From JADGQM01 sp964441945 (lineage in GTDB: Bacteria; Desulfobacterota; Syntrophobacteria; Syntrophobacterales; Syntrophobacteraceae), in assembly GCA_964441945.1 (NCBI GenBank), contig CAYTWB010000010.1:1-64000 (forward strand): a stretch of DNA of 64,000 bases, in the 5' to 3' direction. Made by a program: the position numbers and the translations under genes. Below, one piece after another: positions 36,217 through 44,425 of the stretch (the first letter of the stretch is position 1; every line of letters begins with the position of its first letter). Below the pieces are notes generated by a model. The model ran no database searches, was not told the origin of the DNA, and worked only from the letters and a program-made list of their open reading frames with translations.

Positions 36217-37356
36217 ATGGAGAATGCCACGTCTGACGGAGCTTCTAGAGGCAACCTGCTTGTGGCTCCCGATCAATCGTCTTCCCGAGACTCCATGCCG
36301 CCTGGGCATGTATCGATCAAACCCGGCTCCTTCCTTGGCGCGCTCGTCTTTGTGTTTCTTGCCGCTGTGCACATTGCAAGAGTCATTTGGGGCGTTTCAG
36401 TCGTCGTGGATGGGAATCCGGTTTCCATGGAAGTCAGCATTGTGGCCTCCATCGTTCTGGGATTGCCCGGGGTCTTGCTGCTGCTCTCAATTCCGAGGAG
36501 ACAACTTACAGCCTGCGCTCTTTTCCTTGCTGTGCCCCTTCTGGCATTCATTGCGATCGCACATGTTCTGCGACTCGTCTTCCAGGTCTCGATTACCGTG
36601 GGAGGGGTCCCCATCCCGATGTGGGCTAGTGTGATCGCCTGCATAGTTCCGGGATTGATTGTATTGATGCTCTTGCGAGAGAGCAGGAAAAGCAATATTC
36701 CAGGATCCGATCACGAAGAGCCTGCTCAGCCGGACATCTTCGGCCTGCTGATGACCCCATGGGTAGACAGAACAATCGCTATCATAGCCGCCCTGCCCTT
36801 CGCCTGGGTCATGGTAGCGATCATCAAACGGGGCGAACTGAACATTCCTCTTGCGGTCATTGTAGTCAATCATCTGGTCATCGTTGCCACCATGGTTCTG
36901 CGTAACGCTCCGGTCCGCGTTACGCCAAACCCCTGGTACTGGCTGTTGGCGTTCGTCGCAACCTACGGCGGCCTCTACGCCCCCGCTCTTGCCCGGACTG
37001 GAGCCGCCCTGGTTCCCAATGGGGTCACCGATTCGCTTTCGCTCCTTGCCCTGGCTGTGCTGCTCGCTGCCCGTCTGAGTCTGGGGCGCAGCATCGGTTT
37101 CGTTCCGGCTCAGCGGATTATCGTTACCACGGGAGCCTATCGATTTGTACGTCATCCGATCTATACGGGCATCTTCGTCTCTTTTCTGTCATGGACACTC
37201 CGGTCTTATTCAGTGCGCGGCGTGACGATCTCAATCATCTGGTGCACACTCTTCATAGTGAAAAGCTTCATAGAAGAAAGCTTCCTGCGTGAAGACCCGG
37301 AATACACCGAATATCTTGCACGCGTGCGGTGGCGTTGGTTTCCTGGATTGGTTTGA
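36217..37356 (+). CDS. ICMT/PEMT-like membrane methyltransferase with a duplicated N-terminal two-helix unit
   Basis: The 379-residue membrane protein ends in an isoprenylcysteine carboxyl methyltransferase-like module (about 270-379): TTGAYRFVRHPIYTGIFVSFL, then EESFLREDPEYTEYLARV, the SAM-binding and acidic motif of the family. The N-terminal 160 residues hold two tandem copies of a two-helix unit: HIARVIWGVSVVVDGNPVSM with IVLGLPGVLLLL (about 52-91) and HVLRLVFQVSITVGGVPIPM with IVPGLIVLMLL (about 116-153). AAGGAGG precedes ATG 36217. It is 49 bp after the amide hydrolase and 22 bp before the next gene. Acceptor unknown. Confidence 0.8.
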   Translation: MENATSDGASRGNLLVAPDQSSSRDSMPPGHVSIKPGSFLGALVFVFLAAVHIARVIWGVSVVVDGNPVSMEVSIVASIVLGLPGVLLLLSIPRRQLTACALFLAVPLLAFIAIAHVLRLVFQVSITVGGVPIPMWASVIACIVPGLIVLMLLRESRKSNIPGSDHEEPAQPDIFGLLMTPWVDRTIAIIAALPFAWVMVAIIKRGELNIPLAVIVVNHLVIVATMVLRNAPVRVTPNPWYWLLAFVATYGGLYAPALARTGAALVPNGVTDSLSLLALAVLLAARLSLGRSIGFVPAQRIIVTTGAYRFVRHPIYTGIFVSFLSWTLRSYSVRGVTISIIWCTLFIVKSFIEESFLREDPEYTEYLARVRWRWFPGLV

Positions 37357-37378
37357 ACAAAGGAAAGGACAAATCATT

Positions 37379-38200
37379 ATGGTGGAAGACAACAAGCAAA
37401 CCGGAATGGCAAGACGTAGTTTTCTCCTGTATTCCTGTGCCGCAGCGCTGTCCCTGGCGACGTCCTCAGTAAGGGCACGGCGGGCTTGGGGAGCGGGCAA
37501 TAGCGATTTCTACAGCTTGAATCGCGACAGGTTTGTCGCCTCGTTTGAAGGCGATGCCTCTTCGGTTCAGACCCGTTTGATCGCCGGGGCCAACCCGGAC
37601 ACAGCACGAAGCCTGTGTATCGAAGCCCGGGAGGAGTTCGAAAAACTTCTACCTGGACTGCCTTATATTGGCGGAGACAATCATCCGGGCACAAAATGGC
37701 TACTGCTGGCCGGCCACTGGCTCGCGTTTTTCAGACCCATGACGGCAAGAGGTTATTCGACCCAGGAAATTGCGCGGCTCATGTACGATCTCTACGTCGA
37801 ACATCTGAATACTCTTCCGGTAGATGAAATGAAGAAGAAAGGGGAGAGGCGATTCAGCGAATCGTATATTCAAGCACTCAAGAAGCAATCAGACCCTAAA
37901 GCTCGGTTTAATGAGTACGATTGGGTCTCCAACTTCGTACAGGGGAACGGACATGATTTTGATTACGGTTATGACTACTTGCATTGCCCCTGCTCCGAAT
38001 ATTTCAAGACTCACGGCGCCGCACAGCTTGCTCCCTACTTCTGCCTTCTGGATTTTCCCGAGCACAGGCTGATGGGCACCGGTCTCACGCGTACGAAGAC
38101 CCTTGCGCTGGGGGACAGCGTCTGCGATTTTCGATTCAAGAAAGGCCGACAGGTCTTGCAGGATTGGTCGACCGAAGTGCCGAGATTCAGGCTGACATAG
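37379..38200 (+). CDS. Tat-exported L-2-amino-thiazoline-4-carboxylic acid hydrolase family protein
   Basis: The 273-residue protein has a twin-arginine-like signal (MARRSFLLYSCAAALSLA) and a C-terminal ATC-hydrolase domain with the HCPCSEYFKTHG cysteine motif, APYFCLLDFPEH and GTGLTRTKTLALGDSVCDF. The family name comes from the enzyme that opens the thiazoline ring of ATC on the way to cysteine; many members have unknown substrates. GGAAAGGAC precedes ATG 37379. The Tat signal suggests a folded, possibly metal-bound enzyme. It closes the operon; palindromic repeats follow. Confidence 0.85.
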   Translation: MVEDNKQTGMARRSFLLYSCAAALSLATSSVRARRAWGAGNSDFYSLNRDRFVASFEGDASSVQTRLIAGANPDTARSLCIEAREEFEKLLPGLPYIGGDNHPGTKWLLLAGHWLAFFRPMTARGYSTQEIARLMYDLYVEHLNTLPVDEMKKKGERRFSESYIQALKKQSDPKARFNEYDWVSNFVQGNGHDFDYGYDYLHCPCSEYFKTHGAAQLAPYFCLLDFPEHRLMGTGLTRTKTLALGDSVCDFRFKKGRQVLQDWSTEVPRFRLT

Positions 38201-39542
38201 ACCTCTAGATCATCACGCCATAAATTCGTTCTCCCCGTCTGGCGCCCATCACTGGCTCCCACGCTCTGCGTGGGAGCCCATGCATTCGGACACTCTGCGC
38301 CAGTGGACGCTGAGCGTCCAGCGTGTGCGTTCCCATACAGAGCGTGGGAACAAGGAGGGAACGAACTCACGGTGCAAAGAAATGGGAACGTTGCCAGGTG
38401 TTTCTGTGTACTCACCTGTACTCCCCAATCCACGTTGAATGGTGCAAAACCCGCTGAAGCGGAATGAACTGGTTGATCGACGGGACTGATGCAGGTCGGC
38501 GGACCAGCCAGCGGTCAAATCGAAAGACTCAATAGTTGGAGCTAGTAGATATCGAGAATATCGATTTGAACCCCACGAGACTAAGGCCTATCATCGTTTT
38601 ATCAAGCTCACTTTGCGCTGTTCGGCTACCCGTTGGAGTTTTGCCACCGACTCGGTTTGCTCGAAGCGATTGGCGAGGGCTGCCCGCCCGCACCAGGCGA
38701 GGTGTTGATGCGAGACAGTGTGCTGCTCGCCAAGTTGGTTGAGGGTACGTTCCATGTCAGGGCACACCCTGATCCTCGCAAGGGAAGCGGCGTTTTCTCG
38801 GCCTTCGACCTGGAATAGGCGTCAGGGCGACGTGGATGTTGGCCTCGTGCCGACGGGAACCTTGAGGGGCACGTTTTCTTCTCGGCGGCGCTCCCATGTC
38901 ACACGAGGTTCGGCCTTCGCGGGGTCACACCCGCTTGCTGTCCGGTCTACGGCGGGCTAGGCTTGATCCTGAGCATGGACCACCACGATTACGGGACCCT
39001 CGACAGAGGGTCGACCGAGGATCTCTCTCAGCGACTTGAGTTCGACCTCTGTCTACCGGATGAAGGATATAGCTTCGTACACGTGCACAGTAAGGTGCCG
39101 GGCGGTGCCAGGCACTGCAAAGAGCCGGCCCGCAATCGCGTCCGGATTGCAGCGCTCGTCGGATGGTTATCGCAGTGGCGAGATAGCCTTCTCACCGTCG
39201 TGGCCACCGACCAAAGTTCCTCCGTGCAGGGCCACTCTCCCACTTCGTCGAAATACTGCGCACGCGGTGGTGGGCAGAACAGCCTGACGCGACGACCTGC
39301 AACGCTTTGGAGAGAAGTCGTGTCGGCAGGGAGGTCTCGCCCAGCTGAGGGGGATCGCCTTGGTGCCTGTGCGGCTCAACGCCACAGACTGTTCGCGGTT
39401 TCTCGCCGAGCGCTCTACACTGTGCGAGCACCTCGTGCCCCGGCGCCGAGCGATCTGATGCCCTTGCGGGCTGACGCGATGCGACTTGGAAAATGTCCGA
39501 AAACTTGGACTCGATCTTGAAGCACAAAGGAGTGATTCGACT
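38201..39542. other. Gene-poor, decayed stretch
   Basis: About 1.3 kb without a convincing gene. The first 150 bp carry palindromes. From about 38580 the DNA turns GC-rich with short open frames (for example 38588-38818 on the plus strand, FALFGYPLEFCHRL, and 38963-39520) that lack ribosome sites, switch frame and match no family I know. It looks like remnants of an inserted or deleted gene, different in base composition from its neighbours. Confidence 0.5.
38254..38351. repeat. Cluster of three hairpins with GGCTCCCACGC palindrome, copy 2
   Basis: A perfect 11-bp hairpin GGCTCCCACGC-TCT-GCGTGGGAGCC occupies 38254-38278. GGACGCTGAGCGTCC follows at 38305-38319 and GTTCCCA...TGGGAAC at 38329-38351. 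The first could also terminate the hydrolase operon, though no T run follows. The core matches 34041-34075. Confidence 0.75.
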
Positions 39543-40376
39543 ATGAACGAGAACCTCAAGATCACCATCTTGTGCGAGGACCAGGCCAGGATGGGATACA
39601 AGGACAAGATTTTCCTGGCCCAGCACGGTTTTTCTGTCATTGTCGAGGCTGATCGTCAGATATTGTTCGATACTGGAGCCACAGACCTTTTTATGCACAA
39701 TGCAGCGCTTTCGGGAATCGACCTGAAAAAAACCGACCTGATCGTACTAAGCCACGGCCACTGGGACCATGCCGACGGGCTTATGGCCCTCAACACGCGG
39801 ATGGACAGGAGATTCAGCCTCCTGACCCACCCCGGGGCCTTTGTCGACCGCCACAAGGCAACGGGGGAGTACAACGGGATCGGCTGGCACCGGGAACAAA
39901 TCGCTGAGAAGTTCAACTTGATCACGTCCGAAGCGCCTTATTGCATCGGCAAGGGTATCTATTTTTTGGGAGAAATCCCGCGCGCTAACGATTTTGAGGC
40001 CCAGACAACGAATTTCTACTTTGTGGACAACGGCGAGCTTTGGTCGGATTTCATCCTGGACGATTCGGCCCTGGCTATCGAAACCAAGTGGGGCATCGTG
40101 ATTGTTGCAGGATGTTCCCACGCCGGTATCTGTAACATTGTGGAACACGCTCGCAAGGTCACGGGGCAAGAGCGGTTGCACACCGTTTTGGGCGGGTTTC
40201 ACCTCCTGGCGAATCCGGTTCAAGTTGAAAGAACGATCGAATACTTCCAAGCCAACCACGTCGAGCATCTCTACCCGATGCACTGCACTGATCTCCCGGC
40301 CCTGTCCCGGTTTTATCAGGCCTTCGGAATCCGAAAATTGTGCGCCGGGGACTCGATCACAATCGATAATGGCTGA
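39543..40376 (+). CDS. MBL-fold metallohydrolase
   Basis: The 277-residue metallo-beta-lactamase-fold protein has the signature LSHGHWDHADG (about 71-81), an FDTGATDLF strand before it, further metal His in GCSHAGICNI and GGFHLLA, and HCTDLPAL near the end. It resembles the subgroup annotated as 7,8-dihydropterin-6-methyl-4-(beta-D-ribofuranosyl)aminobenzene phosphate synthase-like. No signal peptide, so cytoplasmic. AAAGGAG precedes ATG 39543. It is upstream of selD; a role in selenium metabolism is suggested by position only. Confidence 0.85.
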   Translation: MNENLKITILCEDQARMGYKDKIFLAQHGFSVIVEADRQILFDTGATDLFMHNAALSGIDLKKTDLIVLSHGHWDHADGLMALNTRMDRRFSLLTHPGAFVDRHKATGEYNGIGWHREQIAEKFNLITSEAPYCIGKGIYFLGEIPRANDFEAQTTNFYFVDNGELWSDFILDDSALAIETKWGIVIVAGCSHAGICNIVEHARKVTGQERLHTVLGGFHLLANPVQVERTIEYFQANHVEHLYPMHCTDLPALSRFYQAFGIRKLCAGDSITIDNG

Positions 40377-40401
40377 TTTATGAGACGATTTGGCCAACTA
40401 G

Positions 40402-40584
40402 GCGTCCTCCTGCGACGACTGGGGCTGCTTCGCCGAATCCGCCAACAGAATTACCGATGAGCTACCCGTTTACAAATGGAATCGGATCATGAATACTCGG
40501 GCCATGCTGCTCTTGACCGACAAGAATATTGGAGACATTATCCGGGCAATTCAGGGGATGGAAGCGCCCGTGGTACAGGAGTGA
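40402..40584 (+). pseudogene. Short open frame before selD, probable gene remnant
   Basis: A 60-codon open stretch reads SCDDWGCFAESANR...NTRAMLLLTDKNIGD and ends in EAPVVQE, with natural-looking composition, but begins right after a TAG and has no start until ATG 40489 (31 residues, no ribosome site). Its TGA lies within the leader just before the selD ATG, so translation could couple to selD. Either a truncated gene or a real small peptide; not recognised. Confidence 0.4.
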
Positions 40585-40587
40585 TCT

Positions 40588-41634
40588 ATGATGAATAAAC
40601 CCGCACTGAAACTGACCCATACCGTAAACGGCGCTGGATGAGCGTCCAAACTTCCTCCAGGGGACCTGGACCGCGCACTGTGTGGACTTGAACTTCCAAC
40701 CGACGATCATGTCATCGTGGGATTGAAACAGGCTGATGACGCCGGGGTTTACCAGGTTTCCGAGGACCTGGCCCTGATCCAGACGGTGGATTTTTTCACT
40801 CCTGTGGTGGATGATCCCTACTGGTTCGGCCAGATTGCCGCAGCCAATGCGCTGAGCGATGTCTACGCCATGGGAGGAGTACCTAAAACAGCTATGAACC
40901 TGGTAGCCTTTCCCTTGAAGCAGATGGACCTTTCGGTGCTCAGACAGATCCTCCTGGGTGGGATCGACAAGATGAAGGAAGCCGGGGTAGTCCTGGTGGG
41001 AGGACATTCGGTGGAGGACAAGGAGCTCAAGTACGGTTTATCCGTTACCGGATTTATCCACCCCAAGCGGGTGCTGACGAAAAAACACCTGGAGGACGGG
41101 GACCTTCTGATATTGACCAAACCCCTGGGTACCGGTATCGTCAATACCGCCATCAAGGCTGAACTGGCATCCCCGGAACTGGTAGAACGAGTCATCAGGA
41201 TTATGGCGATGCTAAACCGGGAGGCCGCCCTGATCATGGGAAATTACCCTGTCCATGCCTGCACGGACATCACCGGGTTCGGCCTTCTGGGACATCTGGC
41301 GGAGATGGTGAGTGATTCCGGGCATGGTCTGCGGATTTTATCCAAAAACCTTCCCATCATTCTCGATGCTATAGAGTTTGCCGGCATGGGGCTTATCCCG
41401 GCAGGGGCATACAGGAATCGCCAATTCAGAGAGGCTATCGTGTCTTTTTCTCCGGACGTGGATCAAAGCATACGGGATATCTGTTTCGACCCTCAGACAT
41501 CGGGAGGATTGGCCATTTGTGTCGCAGGTGAGGCTGCGAATGATCTCTTGAAGGAACTCACCAACGCCGGTATCCGGGATGCGTCTATCATCGGGGAAGT
41601 CATCCCGAAAGAGGAACATATCTGGGTATTGTGA
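40588..41634 (+). CDS. selD: Selenide, water dikinase SelD, itself a selenoprotein (Sec18)
   Basis: SelD makes selenophosphate from selenide and ATP, the selenium donor for selenocysteine. AGGAG six bases before ATG 40588 gives the real start; the frame then crosses an in-frame TGA at 40639-40641 (VNGAG-U-ASKLPPG), the position of the family's active-site Cys/Sec. Total 348 residues. Further motifs: DDAGVYQ, QTVDFFTPVVDDPYWFGQIAAANALSD is spread over 48-75, GGHSVEDKELKYG, and the C-terminal DPQTSGGL. Starting at a later GTG would lose the active site. The cysteine desulfurase gene follows 106 bp downstream. Confidence 0.95.
40639..40670 (+). promoter_or_regulatory. Selenocysteine TGA and bacterial SECIS hairpin in selD
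   Basis: After the TGA at 40639-40641 and 14 nt, TCCAGG (40656-40661), loop GGA, CCTGGA (40665-40670) makes a perfect 6-bp hairpin. Spacing and G-rich loop match the fdhA element, as expected for a common SelB. Confidence 0.8.
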
Positions 41635-41740
41635 ATTCCAGTCGATAATATACATCCGTTTCCGTCGGTGCCTTGCTGGTCAACGAAGCTTCCGGGCAAT
41701 ACCGTGGGACCGACCTCTCTTAATTGCATTGGAGGATGAC

Positions 41741-42886
41741 GTGATCAAGCCTGTCTACCTGGATTATAATGGTACGACGCCCCATGCTCCGGAAGTCGTA
41801 GAAGCTATGAGACCATTTCTGGAGACCGAGTTCGGCAACCCGTCCAGCAGTCACTGGTACGCTATAGCCCCCAAAAAGGCAGTGGAAAAAGCGCGTTCCC
41901 AGGTGGCTTCCATTCTGAATTGCGAGCCCCGTGAAGTATTTTTCACCAGTGGAGGCACCGAGTCGAACAACCATGCTATTCGAGGCACGGCCATGGCGCT
42001 TCGCCATAAGGGGAATCATATCATCACCTCATCTTTCGAACATCCGGCGGTGCTGGAAGTCTGTAGATACCTGGAAAGCAACGGCTTCATAACCACCTAT
42101 CTTCCGGTAGGCAGCGACGGACTGGTGGACCCGTCGACCCTGGAGGAGGCGATCCGGCCCACTACGATCCTCATTACCATCATGCATGCCAATAACGAAG
42201 TCGGTACCATCCAACCCATTGCGGAGATCGCGCGAATAGCCTGCGAAAAGGGCATCGTGATGCATACCGATGCCGCCCAGTCGGTGGGCAAAATACCTAC
42301 GGATGTTCAGGCTTTGGGGGTGAACATGCTTTCGGTGGCCGCCCACAAGGTGTATGCTCCCAAAGGCATCGGGGCTCTCTATGTGCGTCCTCCACTGAAA
42401 CCGGAAAAGTTCTGTTTCGGCGCCGGTCAGGAAATGGGCTGGCGTTCGGGCACCGAAAATGTCCTGGAGATTGTGGGTCTGGGCAAGGCCTGCGAGATCG
42501 CCGGCCGCGATCTGCGCACCAACGGCGAACACATGCAATTGTTGCGGGACCGACTGTATGAGGGACTCTGCAGCCGGTTGAGCGATATCCGGTTGAACGG
42601 GCACCGCGATAAACGATTGCCCAACACGCTGAATATTTCCTTCAAAGGCATGGAGGCCAACCGCATTCTGGAAGAACTGGGTCTGGAGGTGGCTGCCTCC
42701 GCTGGTGCGGCATGTCATTCGGGGCGGACCGAAGTGTCTCATGTCCTGCGGGCCATGGACGTGCCGTTGGAATGGGCCATGGGAACATTGCGGTTCAGTG
42801 TTGGCCGCATGACAACAGAGGAGGAAATCGATAAGGCGATTGGTGTAATCGTCCATGTGGTAACTAAGCTGCGCATGGAGCGCTGA
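41741..42886 (+). CDS. NifS/IscS-like cysteine desulfurase
   Basis: This PLP enzyme takes sulfur (or selenium) from cysteine (or selenocysteine). The 381-residue product starts at GTG 41741 after GGAGGATGAC and shows YLDYNGTTP, the NPSSSHWYA loop, FTSGGTESNN, HTDAAQSVG, PLP-binding Lys in SVAAHKVYAPKG and the catalytic Cys loop AGAACHSGRTEVSHVLRAM. It lies directly after selD, which suggests it delivers selenide to SelD, while sulfur supply to FdhD is another option. No scaffold protein (IscU-like) follows. Confidence 0.92.
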   Translation: MIKPVYLDYNGTTPHAPEVVEAMRPFLETEFGNPSSSHWYAIAPKKAVEKARSQVASILNCEPREVFFTSGGTESNNHAIRGTAMALRHKGNHIITSSFEHPAVLEVCRYLESNGFITTYLPVGSDGLVDPSTLEEAIRPTTILITIMHANNEVGTIQPIAEIARIACEKGIVMHTDAAQSVGKIPTDVQALGVNMLSVAAHKVYAPKGIGALYVRPPLKPEKFCFGAGQEMGWRSGTENVLEIVGLGKACEIAGRDLRTNGEHMQLLRDRLYEGLCSRLSDIRLNGHRDKRLPNTLNISFKGMEANRILEELGLEVAASAGAACHSGRTEVSHVLRAMDVPLEWAMGTLRFSVGRMTTEEEIDKAIGVIVHVVTKLRMER

Positions 42887-43423
42887 GTCCGAACCGCCAT
42901 TCTTCCCAACGGTGCCAGGTCTCAATGACGAATGTGCCACACGTAATCAACCACCTCTCTGTGAATTTCCACCATTGTCAGCAGGGACTGCTCTGTACCC
43001 TCCACATCTGCGGGGCGATTATCCTCAACCACATGAGTAATATGTAAAGGGATAGGGGACTTATCCTTCGAAGCTTTCCTTGCCTTCAACCGGGATGGAG
43101 TAGGAGAGCCTTGTTGCAGCCTCCCATCTCAAACCTGGAGCATGGCATTGTGTCTTCAACACTCCCAATTGAGGTTGCATAGATATTCTCACTGATGATC
43201 TCAAATCCTCATTGCCAATACCGATTTGACAAGCCGATGTCCCTTCGTAATAGTTGTCATGAAGTTCTCATACGCTGTTGGGGGTGTCTGTTATGGGCCG
43301 GTCCCCGACCTACAAGCGAAGCAGTATTCATCAGATGGCAGCGCGATGCATGGTCCCTCAACAGCATGATCTTTGCGGGCGGTCAGAGTACCGAGAAAAT
43401 TGTTTTCTAAAAAGGAGAGTGTG
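42887..43423. other. Intergenic stretch with a possible gene remnant on the minus strand
   Basis: 537 bp without a clear gene. On the minus strand, from about 43130 to 42927, a frame reads DGRLQQGSPTPSRLKARKAS and later HVVEDNRPADVEG and MVEIHREVVDYVWHIRH before a stop. It has a protein-like composition but no ATG or ribosome site at its beginning and a stop just upstream. It may be the tail of a decayed gene. A weak promoter for the next gene is listed separately. Confidence 0.35.
43226..43253 (+). promoter_or_regulatory. Possible promoter of the polar amino acid transporter operon
   Basis: A perfect TTGACA (43226-43231) is followed after 16 bp by TAATAG (43248-43253). It lies about 170 bp before the ATG at 43424. 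Confidence 0.35.
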
Positions 43424-44311
43424 ATGTCAGTGAAAAAGCAGCTGTTGGGTTTATTGTTCAGTATTTCCTTGTTTGCTCCGCTACTTCTTGCCATCCCGTC
43501 CCATGCTGAAAGCGTGCTGGCTAAAATCGAGCGCACGGGGCAGTTGACCGCGGGCGTCCGGGAGGATGTTCCGCCTTTTGCTTTCTATGACAAGAGTAGC
43601 AACTGGGTGGGTTTTTCGGTGGACATGGCCCAACGCCTGGGAGATGAACTGGGCAAGAAGTTCAACAAACCGATCCAAGTCGTCAAGAAGCCGGTCAACT
43701 CAAAGACCCGCATTCCGCTGGTGGTGAACGGGGAGATCGATATCGAGATCGGCACCACCACCATCACACTTGCACGCGAAGAGACCATTGATTTCTCGCT
43801 GCCCTTCTTCATTACCGGTGCTAAATTTATTGTCCATAAGGAGAGCGGCATCAAAAATGTCGGCGATCTGGCGGGAAAGCGGGTTGGGGTCGCCCAGGGC
43901 ACTCACCATGCCAAGAACCTTGAAATCGCCATGAGCAAGGGGCTGATCAAGTCGAAGTGCGAGGTTGTGCAATTTGAAGACCATGCGAAAGGATTTCTCG
44001 GCTTGACCCAGGGGAAAGTGGATGCTTACTTCACTGATGAAAGCCAGCTTTTCGGTCAAAAGAAGAAGGCTCCTAATCCCGGCGACTGGGTGATTGTCGG
44101 TCCGTTTCTCTCGTATGAACCCTATGGTTTCATTCTACCTCAGAATGACTCGCCGTGGCGGGATTTTGTGAACACTTTCCTCGTTCGCATGATCAAGAGT
44201 GGTGAATTCTATAGGCTCTACGATAAATGGATGGGACCAAACAGCGAGGTTCCCATGCCGATGTCCGAAGACTACCAGTACTACCTGAAGGTGATCGCCT
44301 TCCCCGACTGA
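43424..44311 (+). CDS. Polar amino acid ABC transporter substrate-binding protein (GltI-like)
   Basis: The 295-residue periplasmic SBP_bac_3 protein has a Sec signal peptide (LLGLLFSISLFAPLLLAIPSHA), then LAKIERTGQLTAGVREDVPPF, the GFSVDMAQRLGDEL segment and IDIEIGTTTITLAREETIDFS spread over residues 100-125, resembling glutamate/aspartate-binding GltI. AAAGGAG precedes ATG 43424. A strong terminator separates it from the two permease genes, allowing more binding protein than permease. Confidence 0.92.
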   Translation: MSVKKQLLGLLFSISLFAPLLLAIPSHAESVLAKIERTGQLTAGVREDVPPFAFYDKSSNWVGFSVDMAQRLGDELGKKFNKPIQVVKKPVNSKTRIPLVVNGEIDIEIGTTTITLAREETIDFSLPFFITGAKFIVHKESGIKNVGDLAGKRVGVAQGTHHAKNLEIAMSKGLIKSKCEVVQFEDHAKGFLGLTQGKVDAYFTDESQLFGQKKKAPNPGDWVIVGPFLSYEPYGFILPQNDSPWRDFVNTFLVRMIKSGEFYRLYDKWMGPNSEVPMPMSEDYQYYLKVIAFPD

Positions 44312-44338
44312 GATCGACTGATCAAGGATTTACCCGTT

Positions 44339-44380
44339 GAGCGAAGGGGGCCTGTGTCCCCCCTTCGCTCACTCTTTTTT
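44339..44380 (+). terminator. Terminator/attenuator between binding protein and permeases
   Basis: GAGCGAAGGGGG (44339-44350) pairs perfectly over 12 bp with CCCCCTTCGCTC (44359-44370), followed by ACTCTTTTTT. The permease genes downstream have no evident promoter of their own, so they depend on read-through. Confidence 0.9.
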
Positions 44381-44425
44381 GGGCGATTGGCTGGAGCATG
44401 AGAGACTCAGGAGAGCGGTTGCTGA

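Noticed and set aside
40717..41634. SelD starting at GTG 40717
   Set aside because: That start loses the active-site region; AGGAG and ATG 40588 plus Sec recoding restore the full family length.
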